Positions 24,875 through 32,252 of a DNA stretch of 33,938 nucleotides are shown here, in pieces. This stretch comes from a bacterium (GTDB taxonomy: Bacteria > Actinomycetota > Acidimicrobiia > Spongiisociales > JAENVV01). Under the pieces are notes generated by a model. It made no database searches. It was not told the DNA's origin and saw nothing but the letters and a program-made list of their open reading frames with translations. A program made the position numbers and the translations under genes. How positions within the stretch are numbered: the stretch's first letter is position 1; each line of letters opens with the position of its first letter. The DNA lies in assembly GCA_024639975.1 (NCBI GenBank), contig JAHEFX010000012.1, positions 1 through 33,938 on the forward strand, read 5' to 3'.

Positions 24875-26269
24875 CTAGCCCTCTGGTATCCCGCCCAGCT
24901 CGGTCCAGGCGCCGTCCTCGGTGATGACGATCGACAGGCCGTCGAACGGGGCCCGGCCGTCGCGCCATTCGGCGATTCGTTCCTCGTTGTAGAGGAGGCG
25001 AAGCAACTCCCAGTCCTCGTCGGTCGGCTCGTCGTCGAGGATCGACGGCCACACGAACTCGATGCCGCCATCGAGTGAAGCCCGTTCCCCGTGCGCGAGT
25101 CCGAGCGTGTTGGCGATATCGGCCATCACCGGGATGCCGTTGGCCTCACGCTCGATCATCGTCAGAGCGAGGTCTTCGGGGCCGTCGAACTCGGGCGAGG
25201 CCAGGGAGCCGAGCCGCCAGTAGTTGCAGTCGAGGGCGGCGGCGGCGACGGCCGTGCGGGTTTCGTCAGCTGCCGGCGTGAGGCCCGACGCAGGAGCGGG
25301 GTCGGGCAACCCGGTGGCAGAGCAGTCGACCGGGATCGAGACGCCCCCCAGCGATGCGAGGTCCGATGGTGTCACGGGTGCCCGCAGCTCCGAGGCGAAC
25401 ACGGGTGTTCCCAGCGGGAGCCAGTCCAGGTCCTCTCGATTGCCGGCGAGGTCCACCCGCTCGATCGTGTCGGGGGATGCGACGATCGCCGTCTCCTGTC
25501 CGGCGGTGACCGAGACCACTTCGTCGGCCACCTGCCAACGGGCCACCTCCTCCCCGGTCGCCAGGTCGAGGAAGATCACCCGGGTCGATGCCCCGGCGTC
25601 GAGCAAGATCGCGTGGTCGGCGTTCGAGGTGACCTGCACGGGGAATGCCGAGCAGATCCCCAGGGGTCCGGCGACGAGCTCGCCGTCCGCCGACAGGAGC
25701 GTGAGGTCGTGGCACTCGCCGTCCTCGGTGGTGGAGACGCCGATGACGTCGCCTCCGAGTGACACCCCCGACACGTCCCCGTCGGGGAGGGGGAGCTCGA
25801 CGCGGAGGAGTACCTCCGGCGCCCCGCCCTTGACCGTCTGCAGGATCAGCGTGGTCTCGTCCCACAGTGCGGCCGTCGGTGGCCGTTCGCCGAGGAAGTC
25901 GACGTCGCCGAGTCGGGCGCCGGGGATCGAGAACTCGGTCGGTTCCTGGCGGCCTGCGGGCAGGTACCAGGACGACCAGACGCCGTCGACCAGTTGCTCG
26001 AAGATGATCCCGCCCGCCAGGTCGTCGTAGGCGGCGCCGATGCCCCTCCCGATCCCGACAGCCAGAGATGGGCCGTCGGGAACGCTTCCCAACGCCGCGA
26101 CGGACGTGCCCAGGGCCGAGAAAGGCAGGGGTGCGAGGGTCGTGGTGGTGGTCGGCGCGGTCGATGGGGGCGTGGTGGTCGGAGCCAGGGTCGTCGTCGA
26201 CGACTCCGGCGTCGAGCAGGAAGCCGTGACGAGGAGGACCACTGAAGCTGCGAGAGCGACCCGGTGCAT
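24875..26269 (-). CDS. Putative lipoprotein of unknown function
   Basis: Likely exported lipoprotein of 464 residues. The signal peptide 'MHRVALAASVVLLVTASC' ends in a lipobox-like T-A-S-C with the acylated Cys at residue 18. A Thr/Pro-rich spacer follows to about residue 49 (repeats of T and P, such as 'TTTLAPTTTPPSTAPTTTTT'), typical of cell-wall-spanning linkers in actinobacteria. From 50 to about 300 there are many short strands with a beta-propeller-like pattern ('GELVAGPLGI', 'ILLDAGASTRVIFLDLATGE', 'IVASPDTIERVDLAG'). The C-terminal part is alpha/beta ('LRLLYNEERIAEWRDG'). I do not recognise a named family. TACCAT ends 6 nt before the ATG. Confidence 0.78.
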   Translation of the reverse strand: MHRVALAASVVLLVTASCSTPESSTTTLAPTTTPPSTAPTTTTTLAPLPFSALGTSVAALGSVPDGPSLAVGIGRGIGAAYDDLAGGIIFEQLVDGVWSSWYLPAGRQEPTEFSIPGARLGDVDFLGERPPTAALWDETTLILQTVKGGAPEVLLRVELPLPDGDVSGVSLGGDVIGVSTTEDGECHDLTLLSADGELVAGPLGICSAFPVQVTSNADHAILLDAGASTRVIFLDLATGEEVARWQVADEVVSVTAGQETAIVASPDTIERVDLAGNREDLDWLPLGTPVFASELRAPVTPSDLASLGGVSIPVDCSATGLPDPAPASGLTPAADETRTAVAAAALDCNYWRLGSLASPEFDGPEDLALTMIEREANGIPVMADIANTLGLAHGERASLDGGIEFVWPSILDDEPTDEDWELLRLLYNEERIAEWRDGRAPFDGLSIVITEDGAWTELGGIPEG

Positions 26270-26275
26270 GGCCGG

Positions 26276-26281
26276 ATGGTA
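26276..26281 (-). promoter_or_regulatory. -10-like element for leaderless lipoprotein gene
   Basis: On the minus strand TACCAT ends 6 nt before the ATG at 26269. It is 26 bp from the M20 gene element. Confidence 0.55.
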
Positions 26282-26307
26282 CGTCGGGAAGACACGGTGA
26301 CGGTGCC

Positions 26308-26313
26308 TACCCT
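26308..26313 (+). promoter_or_regulatory. -10-like element for leaderless M20 amidohydrolase gene
   Basis: TACCCT ends 6 nt before the ATG at 26320, with no ribosome site. The same hexamer is used before dapC. Confidence 0.55.
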
Positions 26314-26319
26314 CACCGA

Positions 26320-27507
26320 ATGGACCTCATCGAACACGCTCGCTCCATCCAGCAGGACACGGTCGCACTGCGCCGTGCCCTCCATCGGCGACCCGAGGTG
26401 GGCAACCACCTTCCGGCGACCCGGGAGATCGTCCTCGGGGCGCTCGAAGGCCTGGGTCTCGACATCGTCCTGCACGAGTCGACCAGCGGGATCGTCGCCG
26501 TGCTCGAGGGGAGCCGACCGGGACCGACGATCCTCCTGCGCGGGGACATGGACGCCCTGGCCATGCCCGAGGACACCGGCCTCGACTTCGCCAGCGAGAA
26601 CGAAGGCACCATGCACGCCTGCGGCCACGACCTGCACACCGCGATGTTGGCGGGCGCCGCCCGGGTCCTGTCGGAACGAAGCGACGAGCTCGCTGGTCGT
26701 GTGGTCTTCATGTTCCAGCCGGGGGAGGAAGGACACCACGGGGCCCGGTTCATGCTCGACGAGGGGCTCCTCGCCGCCACGGAACCCGCCCCGACGGGTG
26801 CCTTCGCCATCCACGTGACGTCGTGGTTCGCCTCCGGGACCATCTCGCATCGGCCCGGGCCCGAGATGGCTTCGGCCGATACGATCCGGGTGACGATCCA
26901 CGGTCGCGGCGGTCATGCCTCGGCCCCGTTCCTCGCCGCCGACCCGGTGCCGGTCGCAGCCGAGACCGTGCTCGCCATCGAGACGGCCTTGACCAGGACG
27001 CTCAACCCGTTCGACCCGGCAGTCGTCACGTTCGGGAGCATCCACGGCGGCACGACGGACAACGTCATTCCGGCCTCGGTCGAGATGCTCGGAACGATGC
27101 GGGCGTTCTCGGCCGAGACCCGCACCAAGGTGCAAGAGCTCATTCGGCGGGTGGCCACGGGCATCGCAGCGGCACACGGTGTCGAGGCCGAGGTGTCGTT
27201 CGACGCCGGGTACCCGGTGACCGTGAACGATGCCGACTTCGCATCGTTCGTCGACGAGGTGGCGACCGGGCTCCTGGGTGCCGAAGCGCTCACCCCCCTT
27301 CCTGCGCCGATCATGGGTGCCGAGGACTTCTCCTATGTCCTCGAGGAGGTGCCCGGGATCATGACCTTCCTGGGGGCCTGCCCGACCGATCTCGAACCGG
27401 GGGAAGCGCCGGGCAACCACAGCAACCTCGTCACTTTCGACGAGGGGGCGATGTCGGTCGGTGTGGCGCTCCACGCCGCCGTCGCTCTGGCACATGGGGA
27501 ACGCTGA
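26320..27507 (+). CDS. M20 family amidohydrolase (HipO/IAA-amino acid hydrolase-like)
   Basis: Metal-dependent amidohydrolase of the M20D group, 395 residues. Members cleave N-acyl amino acids such as hippurate, indole-acetyl amino acids or N-acetyl-diaminopimelate. Motifs are 'LRRALHRRPEVG', 'LLRGDMDALAMPE', 'MHACGHDLHTAML' (Cys101 and His103 metal ligands), 'FMFQPGEEGHHGA' (Glu136 catalytic, Glu137 metal), and a late 'PIMGAEDFSYVLEEVPG'. Since dapE is also present, this one is not needed for the succinylase branch, but an acetyl-branch or scavenging role is possible. TACCCT ends 6 nt before the ATG. The stop codon lies within a 14-bp palindrome upstream of gatC. Confidence 0.9.
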   Translation: MDLIEHARSIQQDTVALRRALHRRPEVGNHLPATREIVLGALEGLGLDIVLHESTSGIVAVLEGSRPGPTILLRGDMDALAMPEDTGLDFASENEGTMHACGHDLHTAMLAGAARVLSERSDELAGRVVFMFQPGEEGHHGARFMLDEGLLAATEPAPTGAFAIHVTSWFASGTISHRPGPEMASADTIRVTIHGRGGHASAPFLAADPVPVAAETVLAIETALTRTLNPFDPAVVTFGSIHGGTTDNVIPASVEMLGTMRAFSAETRTKVQELIRRVATGIAAAHGVEAEVSFDAGYPVTVNDADFASFVDEVATGLLGAEALTPLPAPIMGAEDFSYVLEEVPGIMTFLGACPTDLEPGEAPGNHSNLVTFDEGAMSVGVALHAAVALAHGER

Positions 27508-27516
27508 CGCGTCAGC
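27503..27516. promoter_or_regulatory. Perfect 14-bp palindrome upstream of gatCAB
   Basis: GCTGACGCGTCAGC is a perfect palindrome that includes the stop codon of the M20 gene (27505-27507). It ends 5 nt before the gatC -10 (27522-27527), so it covers the spacer and the end of the -35 region. It could be an operator for the gatCAB operon. With no loop it is a poor terminator. Confidence 0.4.
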
Positions 27517-27521
27517 ACTCC

Positions 27522-27527
27522 TAACCT
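27522..27527 (+). promoter_or_regulatory. -10-like element for leaderless gatC
   Basis: TAACCT ends 7 nt before the ATG at 27535. The same hexamer occurs on the other strand before the FabH-like gene. Confidence 0.55.
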
Positions 27528-27534
27528 GCCGCCC

Positions 27535-27825
27535 ATGCCGATCGAGATCGATGTAGCCCATGTGGCGCGCCTCGCCCGCCTGTCACTCCCCGAGGAGGAC
27601 CTTGCCCGCTACGGCGAGCAACTCGGTCTGATCCTGGAGCACGCCGCCGCCATCCAGGGTGTCGAAACGGAAGGGGTCGAGCCCACGGCCCACCCCCTCG
27701 GGATCGTCAACCGCTTCCGTCCCGACGAGGTGAGACCTTCCCTCGATCGGGGTGTGGTCCTCGAACAGGCGCCGGACTCGACCGAGACCCACTTCCGGGT
27801 ACCCCCGGCACTGGACGCCTCGTGA
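27535..27825 (+). CDS. gatC: Asp/Glu-tRNA amidotransferase subunit C
   Basis: Small subunit of the GatCAB amidotransferase, 96 residues, the usual size. It wraps around GatA and GatB and stabilises the complex. The conserved N-terminal helix 'DVAHVARLARLSLPEEDLARYGEQL' and the Pro-rich C-terminal segment 'PTAHPLGIVNRFRPDEVRPS' are present. It is the first gene of the operon; the TGA overlaps the gatA GTG (GTGA). A leaderless -10 element is 7 nt upstream of the ATG. Confidence 0.95.
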   Translation: MPIEIDVAHVARLARLSLPEEDLARYGEQLGLILEHAAAIQGVETEGVEPTAHPLGIVNRFRPDEVRPSLDRGVVLEQAPDSTETHFRVPPALDAS

Positions 27826-29288
27826 GTGCCGCCGACCTTTCCATCGGTGGGGCACGGGCAGCGCTCGACGCGGGCGACCTCAGCGCCGTCGAACTCGCGG
27901 ACGCTGTGCTCGACCGGGCCTCGGCGACCGAGGCCCAGCTCCACGCCTACCTACTCATCGACCATGAGGGCGCCCGCGCTGCGGCCGTTGCTGCCGACGA
28001 GGCAATCGCCGCCGGAACCGCCGGTCCGCTCACCGGGATTCCCATCGCACTCAAGGACAACATGGTCACCGAGGGCGTGGAGACCACCTGCGCCTCGCAG
28101 ATCCTGGCCGGGTGGGAGCCCCCCTATGACGGCACCGCAGTCGCCAAGCTGAAGCAGTCGGGAGCCGTCATCGTCGGCAAGACGAACCTCGACGAGTTCG
28201 CGATGGGTTCGTCCACCGAGAACTCGGCATTCGGGACGAGTCGCAACCCATGGGACACCGACCGGGTCCCGGGTGGCTCGTCCGGCGGTTCCGCGGTCTC
28301 GGTGGCCGTGGGTTCGGCACTCGGGGCGTTCGGCTCGGACACCGGTGGCTCGATCCGCCAGCCGGCGGCGCTCACCGGCACCGTCGGCTTCAAGCCGACG
28401 TACGGGCTCGTCTCCCGCTACGGGCTCATTGCCTTTGCCTCCTCCCTCGACCAGATCGGACCGTTCGCCCGGGACGTCGATGACGCCCTCACCTTGTTCG
28501 AGGCCGTCGCCGGCCACGACCCGATGGACTCGACGTCGTGGGACGGAGCCGTGCCCGACGCCCGCCCGACGCTCGATGCTGGGCCGGAAGGCCTTCGGGT
28601 CGGCGTGGTCGAGGAGATGAACGGCGAGGGGGCCGACCCACAGGTCCTTGCCCGGTACCGGGAGGTCCTCTCGGCTCTGGAGTCGGCGGGAGCGACGCTC
28701 GTGGATGTGTCCATGCCGTCGATCGCCCACCCCGTCAGCACCTACTACCTCATCGCACCGGCCGAGGCCTCGGCGAACCTCGCCCGATTCGACGGCATCC
28801 GGTACGGCCACCGCGCCGACGGCGAGACCGTCGAGGAGCTGATGGCGCGGACCCGCGGCGAGGGTTTCGGACCCGAGGTCATCCGGCGCATCCTGCTCGG
28901 CACCTACGCCCTCTCGGCGGGTTACTACGACGCCTTCTACGGCCAGGCCCAGAAGGTCAGGACACTGGCCATCCAGGACTTCGAGCGGGCGTACGAGCAG
29001 GTCGACGTCATCGCGGCCCCGACCAGTCCGACGACGGCGTTCAAGATCGGGGAGCGGTCCGAGAACCCGCTCGCCATGTACCTGTCCGACGTGTTCACGA
29101 TCCCGTCCAACCTCTCGGGGCACCCGGCCATCAGCGTCCCGGCGGGCACCGATGACGCCGGTCTCCCGATCGGTTTCCAGCTGCTGGCGCCCGCCCTCGG
29201 CGAGCCGGTGCTGTTCCGGGCGGCGAAGGCGGTCGAGTCGCTCATGGGGGTCTCGGCGAGGCCGCGGCTGGAGGAGGTGGCCGGATGA
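27822..29288 (+). CDS. gatA: Asp/Glu-tRNA amidotransferase subunit A (glutaminase)
   Basis: Amidase-signature subunit, 488 residues, which releases ammonia from glutamine for transamidation of Glu-tRNA(Gln) or Asp-tRNA(Asn). The Ser-cisSer-Lys triad is at Lys78 ('PIALKDNMVT'), Ser153 ('GGSSGGSAVSVAVG') and Ser177 ('GSDTGGSIRQPAA'), positions that match known GatA enzymes closely. 'TSPTTAFKIGE' and 'LPIGFQLLAPALGE' are standard C-terminal signatures. The GTG start at 27822 shares GTGA with gatC, and the stop shares ATGA with gatB, so the three subunits are translationally coupled. Confidence 0.97.
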   Translation: MSAADLSIGGARAALDAGDLSAVELADAVLDRASATEAQLHAYLLIDHEGARAAAVAADEAIAAGTAGPLTGIPIALKDNMVTEGVETTCASQILAGWEPPYDGTAVAKLKQSGAVIVGKTNLDEFAMGSSTENSAFGTSRNPWDTDRVPGGSSGGSAVSVAVGSALGAFGSDTGGSIRQPAALTGTVGFKPTYGLVSRYGLIAFASSLDQIGPFARDVDDALTLFEAVAGHDPMDSTSWDGAVPDARPTLDAGPEGLRVGVVEEMNGEGADPQVLARYREVLSALESAGATLVDVSMPSIAHPVSTYYLIAPAEASANLARFDGIRYGHRADGETVEELMARTRGEGFGPEVIRRILLGTYALSAGYYDAFYGQAQKVRTLAIQDFERAYEQVDVIAAPTSPTTAFKIGERSENPLAMYLSDVFTIPSNLSGHPAISVPAGTDDAGLPIGFQLLAPALGEPVLFRAAKAVESLMGVSARPRLEEVAG

Positions 29289-30748
29289 TCGTGGAATCCG
29301 CCTCCGGCCGGTGGGAGCCCGTGATCGGGATCGAGGTCCACGTGGAGCTCGAGACCAAGTCGAAGATGTTCTGCGGCTGCACGGTCGACACCGAGGCCGA
29401 GCCGAACACCAACGTCTGCCCGGTCTGCCTCGCCCTTCCGGGTGCCCTGCCGGTGATCAACGAGCGGGCGATCGAGTGGATCGCCCGCATCGGGCTTGCG
29501 CTGGGGTGCACGGTGACACCCGACACGGTCTTCAGCAGGAAGAACTACTTCTACGCCGACATCCCCAAGGGGTACCAGATATCCCAGTTCGACCTCCCGG
29601 TGTGCGCCGACGGGCACCTCGACATCGAGGTCGACGGCGTGGCTTCCCGGGTCGGCATCGAGCGGGCGCACATGGAGGAGGACACGGCGAAGTCACAACA
29701 TGCCGGCGACGGCGGCCGGATCCATACGGCCACCTCGACGCTGGTCGACTTCAACCGGGCGGGGGTCCCGCTGGTCGAGATCGTGTCCCGCCCGGACATG
29801 CACACCGGTGCCCAGGCCCGCGCCTATGCCCAGGCCCTCCGACAGGTGGTCCTGGCGCTGGACGTGTCCGACGCCAAGCTCGAAGAGGGCTCGATGCGCT
29901 TCGACGCCAACGTCTCCGTCCGGCCCGAAGGAGAGCCGGAGCTCGGGACGAAGGTCGAGGTCAAGAACATGAACTCGTTCCGCTCGCTGGAGCGGGCCGT
30001 GGACCACGAGATCTCCCGACAGATCGCCCACATCGAGTCCGGTGGGACCGTGATCCAGGAGACCCGCCACTGGGACGAGGCTGATGGGAGGACCCACGGC
30101 ATGCGGACCAAGGAAGGGTCCTCGGACTACCGGTACTTCACGGAGCCCGACCTGCCGCCGATGCACCTCGACGAGGACTGGGTGGCGCCCATCCGGGCGG
30201 CCCTGCCCGAACTGCCGGAAGCCCGCGCTGCACGGTATCGCCAGATGGGCCTCGAGGCGGGGGCGGCCGACGTCCTGGCGCCGGCTTCGCCCCGGGCCCG
30301 TGAGCTCTTCGAGTCGGCGGTGGGCGCCGGTGGCGATCCACGACAGGTGGCCAACTGGCTCGTCCAGGACGTGACGGCCTGGCTGCGCAAGGCCGACACC
30401 GACCTCGAGGCGACACCGCTCTCTGCCGGACATCTGGTCGAGCTCGGTCGCCTGGTCGACGACGGGAAGCTGTCGTCATCGGCCGCCGTGATGGTCCTCG
30501 GCCACGTCCTTGCCGGTGACGGGGCTCCCGCCGGCGTCGCCGAGGCGAACGACCTGATCCAGATCTCCGATGCCGGAGCGCTCGAGTCGGCGATCGACGA
30601 GATCATCGCCGCCAACCCCGAGGAGTGGGAGCGCTATGTGGGCGGCGAACAGAAGCTCACCGGCTTCTTCGTCGGCCAGGTGATGCGTGTCACCCAAGGC
30701 AAGGCCGACCCGAAGCTCGTCTCACAGATCCTTCGCGACAAGGCCTAG
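29285..30748 (+). CDS. gatB: Asp/Glu-tRNA amidotransferase subunit B (kinase/transamidase)
   Basis: Subunit that phosphorylates the mischarged aminoacyl-tRNA and amidates it with ammonia channelled from GatA. It has 487 residues. It begins 'WEPVIGIEVHVELETKSKMF', the hallmark of GatB, with the Cys-rich zinc region 'CGCTVDTEAEPNTNVCPVCL'. 'GVASRVGIERAHMEEDTAKS', 'STLVDFNRAGVPLVEIVSRP' and 'SMRFDANVSVRP' follow. The C-terminal helical and YqeY-like tail ends 'GQVMRVTQGKADPKLVSQIL', the normal tRNA-binding end. GGAGG is about 8 nt before the ATG. A GTG start of the HAD gene comes 4 nt after the stop. Confidence 0.97.
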   Translation: MIVESASGRWEPVIGIEVHVELETKSKMFCGCTVDTEAEPNTNVCPVCLALPGALPVINERAIEWIARIGLALGCTVTPDTVFSRKNYFYADIPKGYQISQFDLPVCADGHLDIEVDGVASRVGIERAHMEEDTAKSQHAGDGGRIHTATSTLVDFNRAGVPLVEIVSRPDMHTGAQARAYAQALRQVVLALDVSDAKLEEGSMRFDANVSVRPEGEPELGTKVEVKNMNSFRSLERAVDHEISRQIAHIESGGTVIQETRHWDEADGRTHGMRTKEGSSDYRYFTEPDLPPMHLDEDWVAPIRAALPELPEARAARYRQMGLEAGAADVLAPASPRARELFESAVGAGGDPRQVANWLVQDVTAWLRKADTDLEATPLSAGHLVELGRLVDDGKLSSSAAVMVLGHVLAGDGAPAGVAEANDLIQISDAGALESAIDEIIAANPEEWERYVGGEQKLTGFFVGQVMRVTQGKADPKLVSQILRDKA

Positions 30749-30752
30749 GGCC

Positions 30753-31385
30753 GTGCGGCCGATCGTCTTCGACATGGACGGGGTCCTCGTGGACTCCGAG
30801 GAGCTCTCGTGGGCGTCGTGGGCCGAGGTACTGGCTCCGTACGGCGTCGAGGTGACCTCGGACGACCGGGCGTCGCTCACGGGGAGGACGGCCGAGGCCT
30901 GCCATGCGGCATTCGGGGAGCGAGCCGAGCTCCCGGCCTATGAGGAGTTCGCCAAGGAGATCGCCGCCGTGGTCCATGCTGCCCTCGAATCGCGCCTGCA
31001 GGCGTTCGAAGACGCGGTCGACACACTCGAGGTACTGGCCGGCCGGGTGCCGATGGCCGTGGCCAGTTCGTCCACCCGGGCGCGCCTGGATGTTTCGCTG
31101 GCGGCCACGGGCCTCGGCGAGGTGTTCGACGTCACCGTCGCCGGGGACGAGGTGGCCGAGGGAAAGCCTGGGCCAGACCTCTACCTCGCCGCAGCGGCGG
31201 GGTTGGGCGTCGATCCGGCCGAGTGCCTCGCCGTCGAGGATGCGCCGGCGGGCGTCATGGCCGGCGTGGCTGCGGGCATGACGGTGGTCGCCGTCGTTCG
31301 GGGAGCCTTCTCCGAAGAGGGGTTGCGCGAAGCCGGTGCCGATGTGGTCGTGCCCCGGCTGACGCCGGCCGTCCTGATGCGCTAG
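30753..31385 (+). CDS. HAD-superfamily hydrolase (beta-phosphoglucomutase-like)
   Basis: HAD hydrolase of 210 residues with a helical cap of the beta-phosphoglucomutase/phosphatase type. Motif I is 'FDMDGVLVDSEEL' (nucleophile Asp7, general acid Asp9), motif II is in 'VASSSTR', motif III Lys is in 'EGKPGPDLYL', and motif IV is 'VEDAPAGVMAGVAAGM'. The GTG at 30753 is 4 nt after the gatB stop, so the gene is probably expressed with gatCAB although its function is not obviously linked. Substrate unknown: a sugar phosphate or phosphoglycolate are plausible. Its TAG shares CTAG with the convergent thioesterase. Confidence 0.9.
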   Translation: MRPIVFDMDGVLVDSEELSWASWAEVLAPYGVEVTSDDRASLTGRTAEACHAAFGERAELPAYEEFAKEIAAVVHAALESRLQAFEDAVDTLEVLAGRVPMAVASSSTRARLDVSLAATGLGEVFDVTVAGDEVAEGKPGPDLYLAAAAGLGVDPAECLAVEDAPAGVMAGVAAGMTVVAVVRGAFSEEGLREAGADVVVPRLTPAVLMR

Positions 31386-32155
31386 CTGAGGATCTTCGCC
31401 ATCTGGCGGGACTTGGCCACCACGAGACCCTCGGCATCCCAGATCGTCCCGTCCTCCTCGAACAGGCCGTCGCGCACGACCTCCGTCTCGAAATGCCCCT
31501 GGAGCCACCCGGGGGCAGGGATCGACCGGAAGTGGACGGTCAGCTCGAGTGTCGGTACCCAGCCGAGGACGTTGAGGCTCATGACGGTCGGCGGGAACCC
31601 GTCGGCGAACAGCGGCATCGAGAGCAGGTCGGGATCTCGTCCGTCGGCGAACCGGATCCACCCACCGATCTCCGTGGCCGACGTCTGGGCGAGCTCCGGC
31701 ACGATTCTTATGTCGAACTGCTCGATGAACCGGAACGGCGCCTCGGTTCCTTCCTCACGCCTCAGGCAATCCTCGGGACCGGGCCAAGACGGTGGGTAGA
31801 CGCGTTGGAGGGTCCTGCCCCGTTGGGCGCCGAGGTCGGTGAACGTGGCCATCGTCCGGACCCGCTCCTTGCCGTCCTGGACGATGGAGGCGGTTCCCGT
31901 GGAAACCGTGCTGCCCCGCCGGACCGTCTCGACGACGATGTCCGCGTCGTGGTCGGACGCGAGCGGACGGAGGAAGTGGCTCGTGGCCGTCAACGGGTGG
32001 GGGTGTGGGAGCTCCCGGCCGATCGCCTGGAGGCACATGGCCTGGACATAGCCGCCGTTGGGATTCGTGCCGATGTCCCACGCCGACGACACACGCGTGT
32101 GCCAGCGGTGGTCGCCCGCAGGTTCTAGCTCGAGGTCGGCATCGAAGCGGAGCAT
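31382..32155 (-). CDS. Acyl-CoA thioesterase-like (double hotdog) protein
   Basis: Protein of 257 residues with the TesB-like double-hotdog layout. The N-terminal half has 'SSAWDIGTNPNGGYVQAM' and 'PHPLTATSHFLRPLASDHDA', the conserved strand and 'P-x-x-x-x-x-H-F-L/P-R-P' motif. The C-terminal half has 'TLELTVHFRSIPAPGWLQGH' and ends 'GTIWDAEGLVVAKSRQMAKI', where a catalytic Asp is expected in the family. It probably cleaves a fatty or branched acyl-CoA thioester. TAGCCT ends 6 nt before the ATG at 32155. It lies divergent to serA. Confidence 0.88.
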   Translation of the reverse strand: MLRFDADLELEPAGDHRWHTRVSSAWDIGTNPNGGYVQAMCLQAIGRELPHPHPLTATSHFLRPLASDHDADIVVETVRRGSTVSTGTASIVQDGKERVRTMATFTDLGAQRGRTLQRVYPPSWPGPEDCLRREEGTEAPFRFIEQFDIRIVPELAQTSATEIGGWIRFADGRDPDLLSMPLFADGFPPTVMSLNVLGWVPTLELTVHFRSIPAPGWLQGHFETEVVRDGLFEEDGTIWDAEGLVVAKSRQMAKILS

Positions 32156-32161
32156 GGTCCG

Positions 32162-32167
32162 AGGCTA
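32162..32167 (-). promoter_or_regulatory. -10-like element for leaderless thioesterase gene
   Basis: On the minus strand TAGCCT ends 6 nt before the ATG at 32155. It lies 44 bp from the serA -10. Confidence 0.55.
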
Positions 32168-32189
32168 GTGATGACGCCGATGGACGCGA

Positions 32190-32217
32190 TGGACAGGCTG
32201 CAGCGCACATCTACGCT
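32190..32217 (+). promoter_or_regulatory. serA promoter with -35 and -10
   Basis: TGGACA (32190-32195, 5/6 match to TTGACA), a 16-bp spacer, then TACGCT (32212-32217). Transcription near 32225 would leave a leader of about 28 nt with AGGAAA (32242-32247) 5 nt before the ATG at 32253. This gene is therefore a normal ribosome-site gene using the same -10 type as the leaderless ones. Confidence 0.6.
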
Positions 32218-32252
32218 GCGTGCACCCTGAAACCCGACCCCAGGAAACGCAC

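Noticed and set aside
25846-27561. A 571-codon minus-strand frame opposite the M20 amidohydrolase gene
   Set aside because: Off-frame translation of a gene with intact metal-binding motifs. Its composition (Arg, Gly, Asp, His) is typical of a shadow frame.
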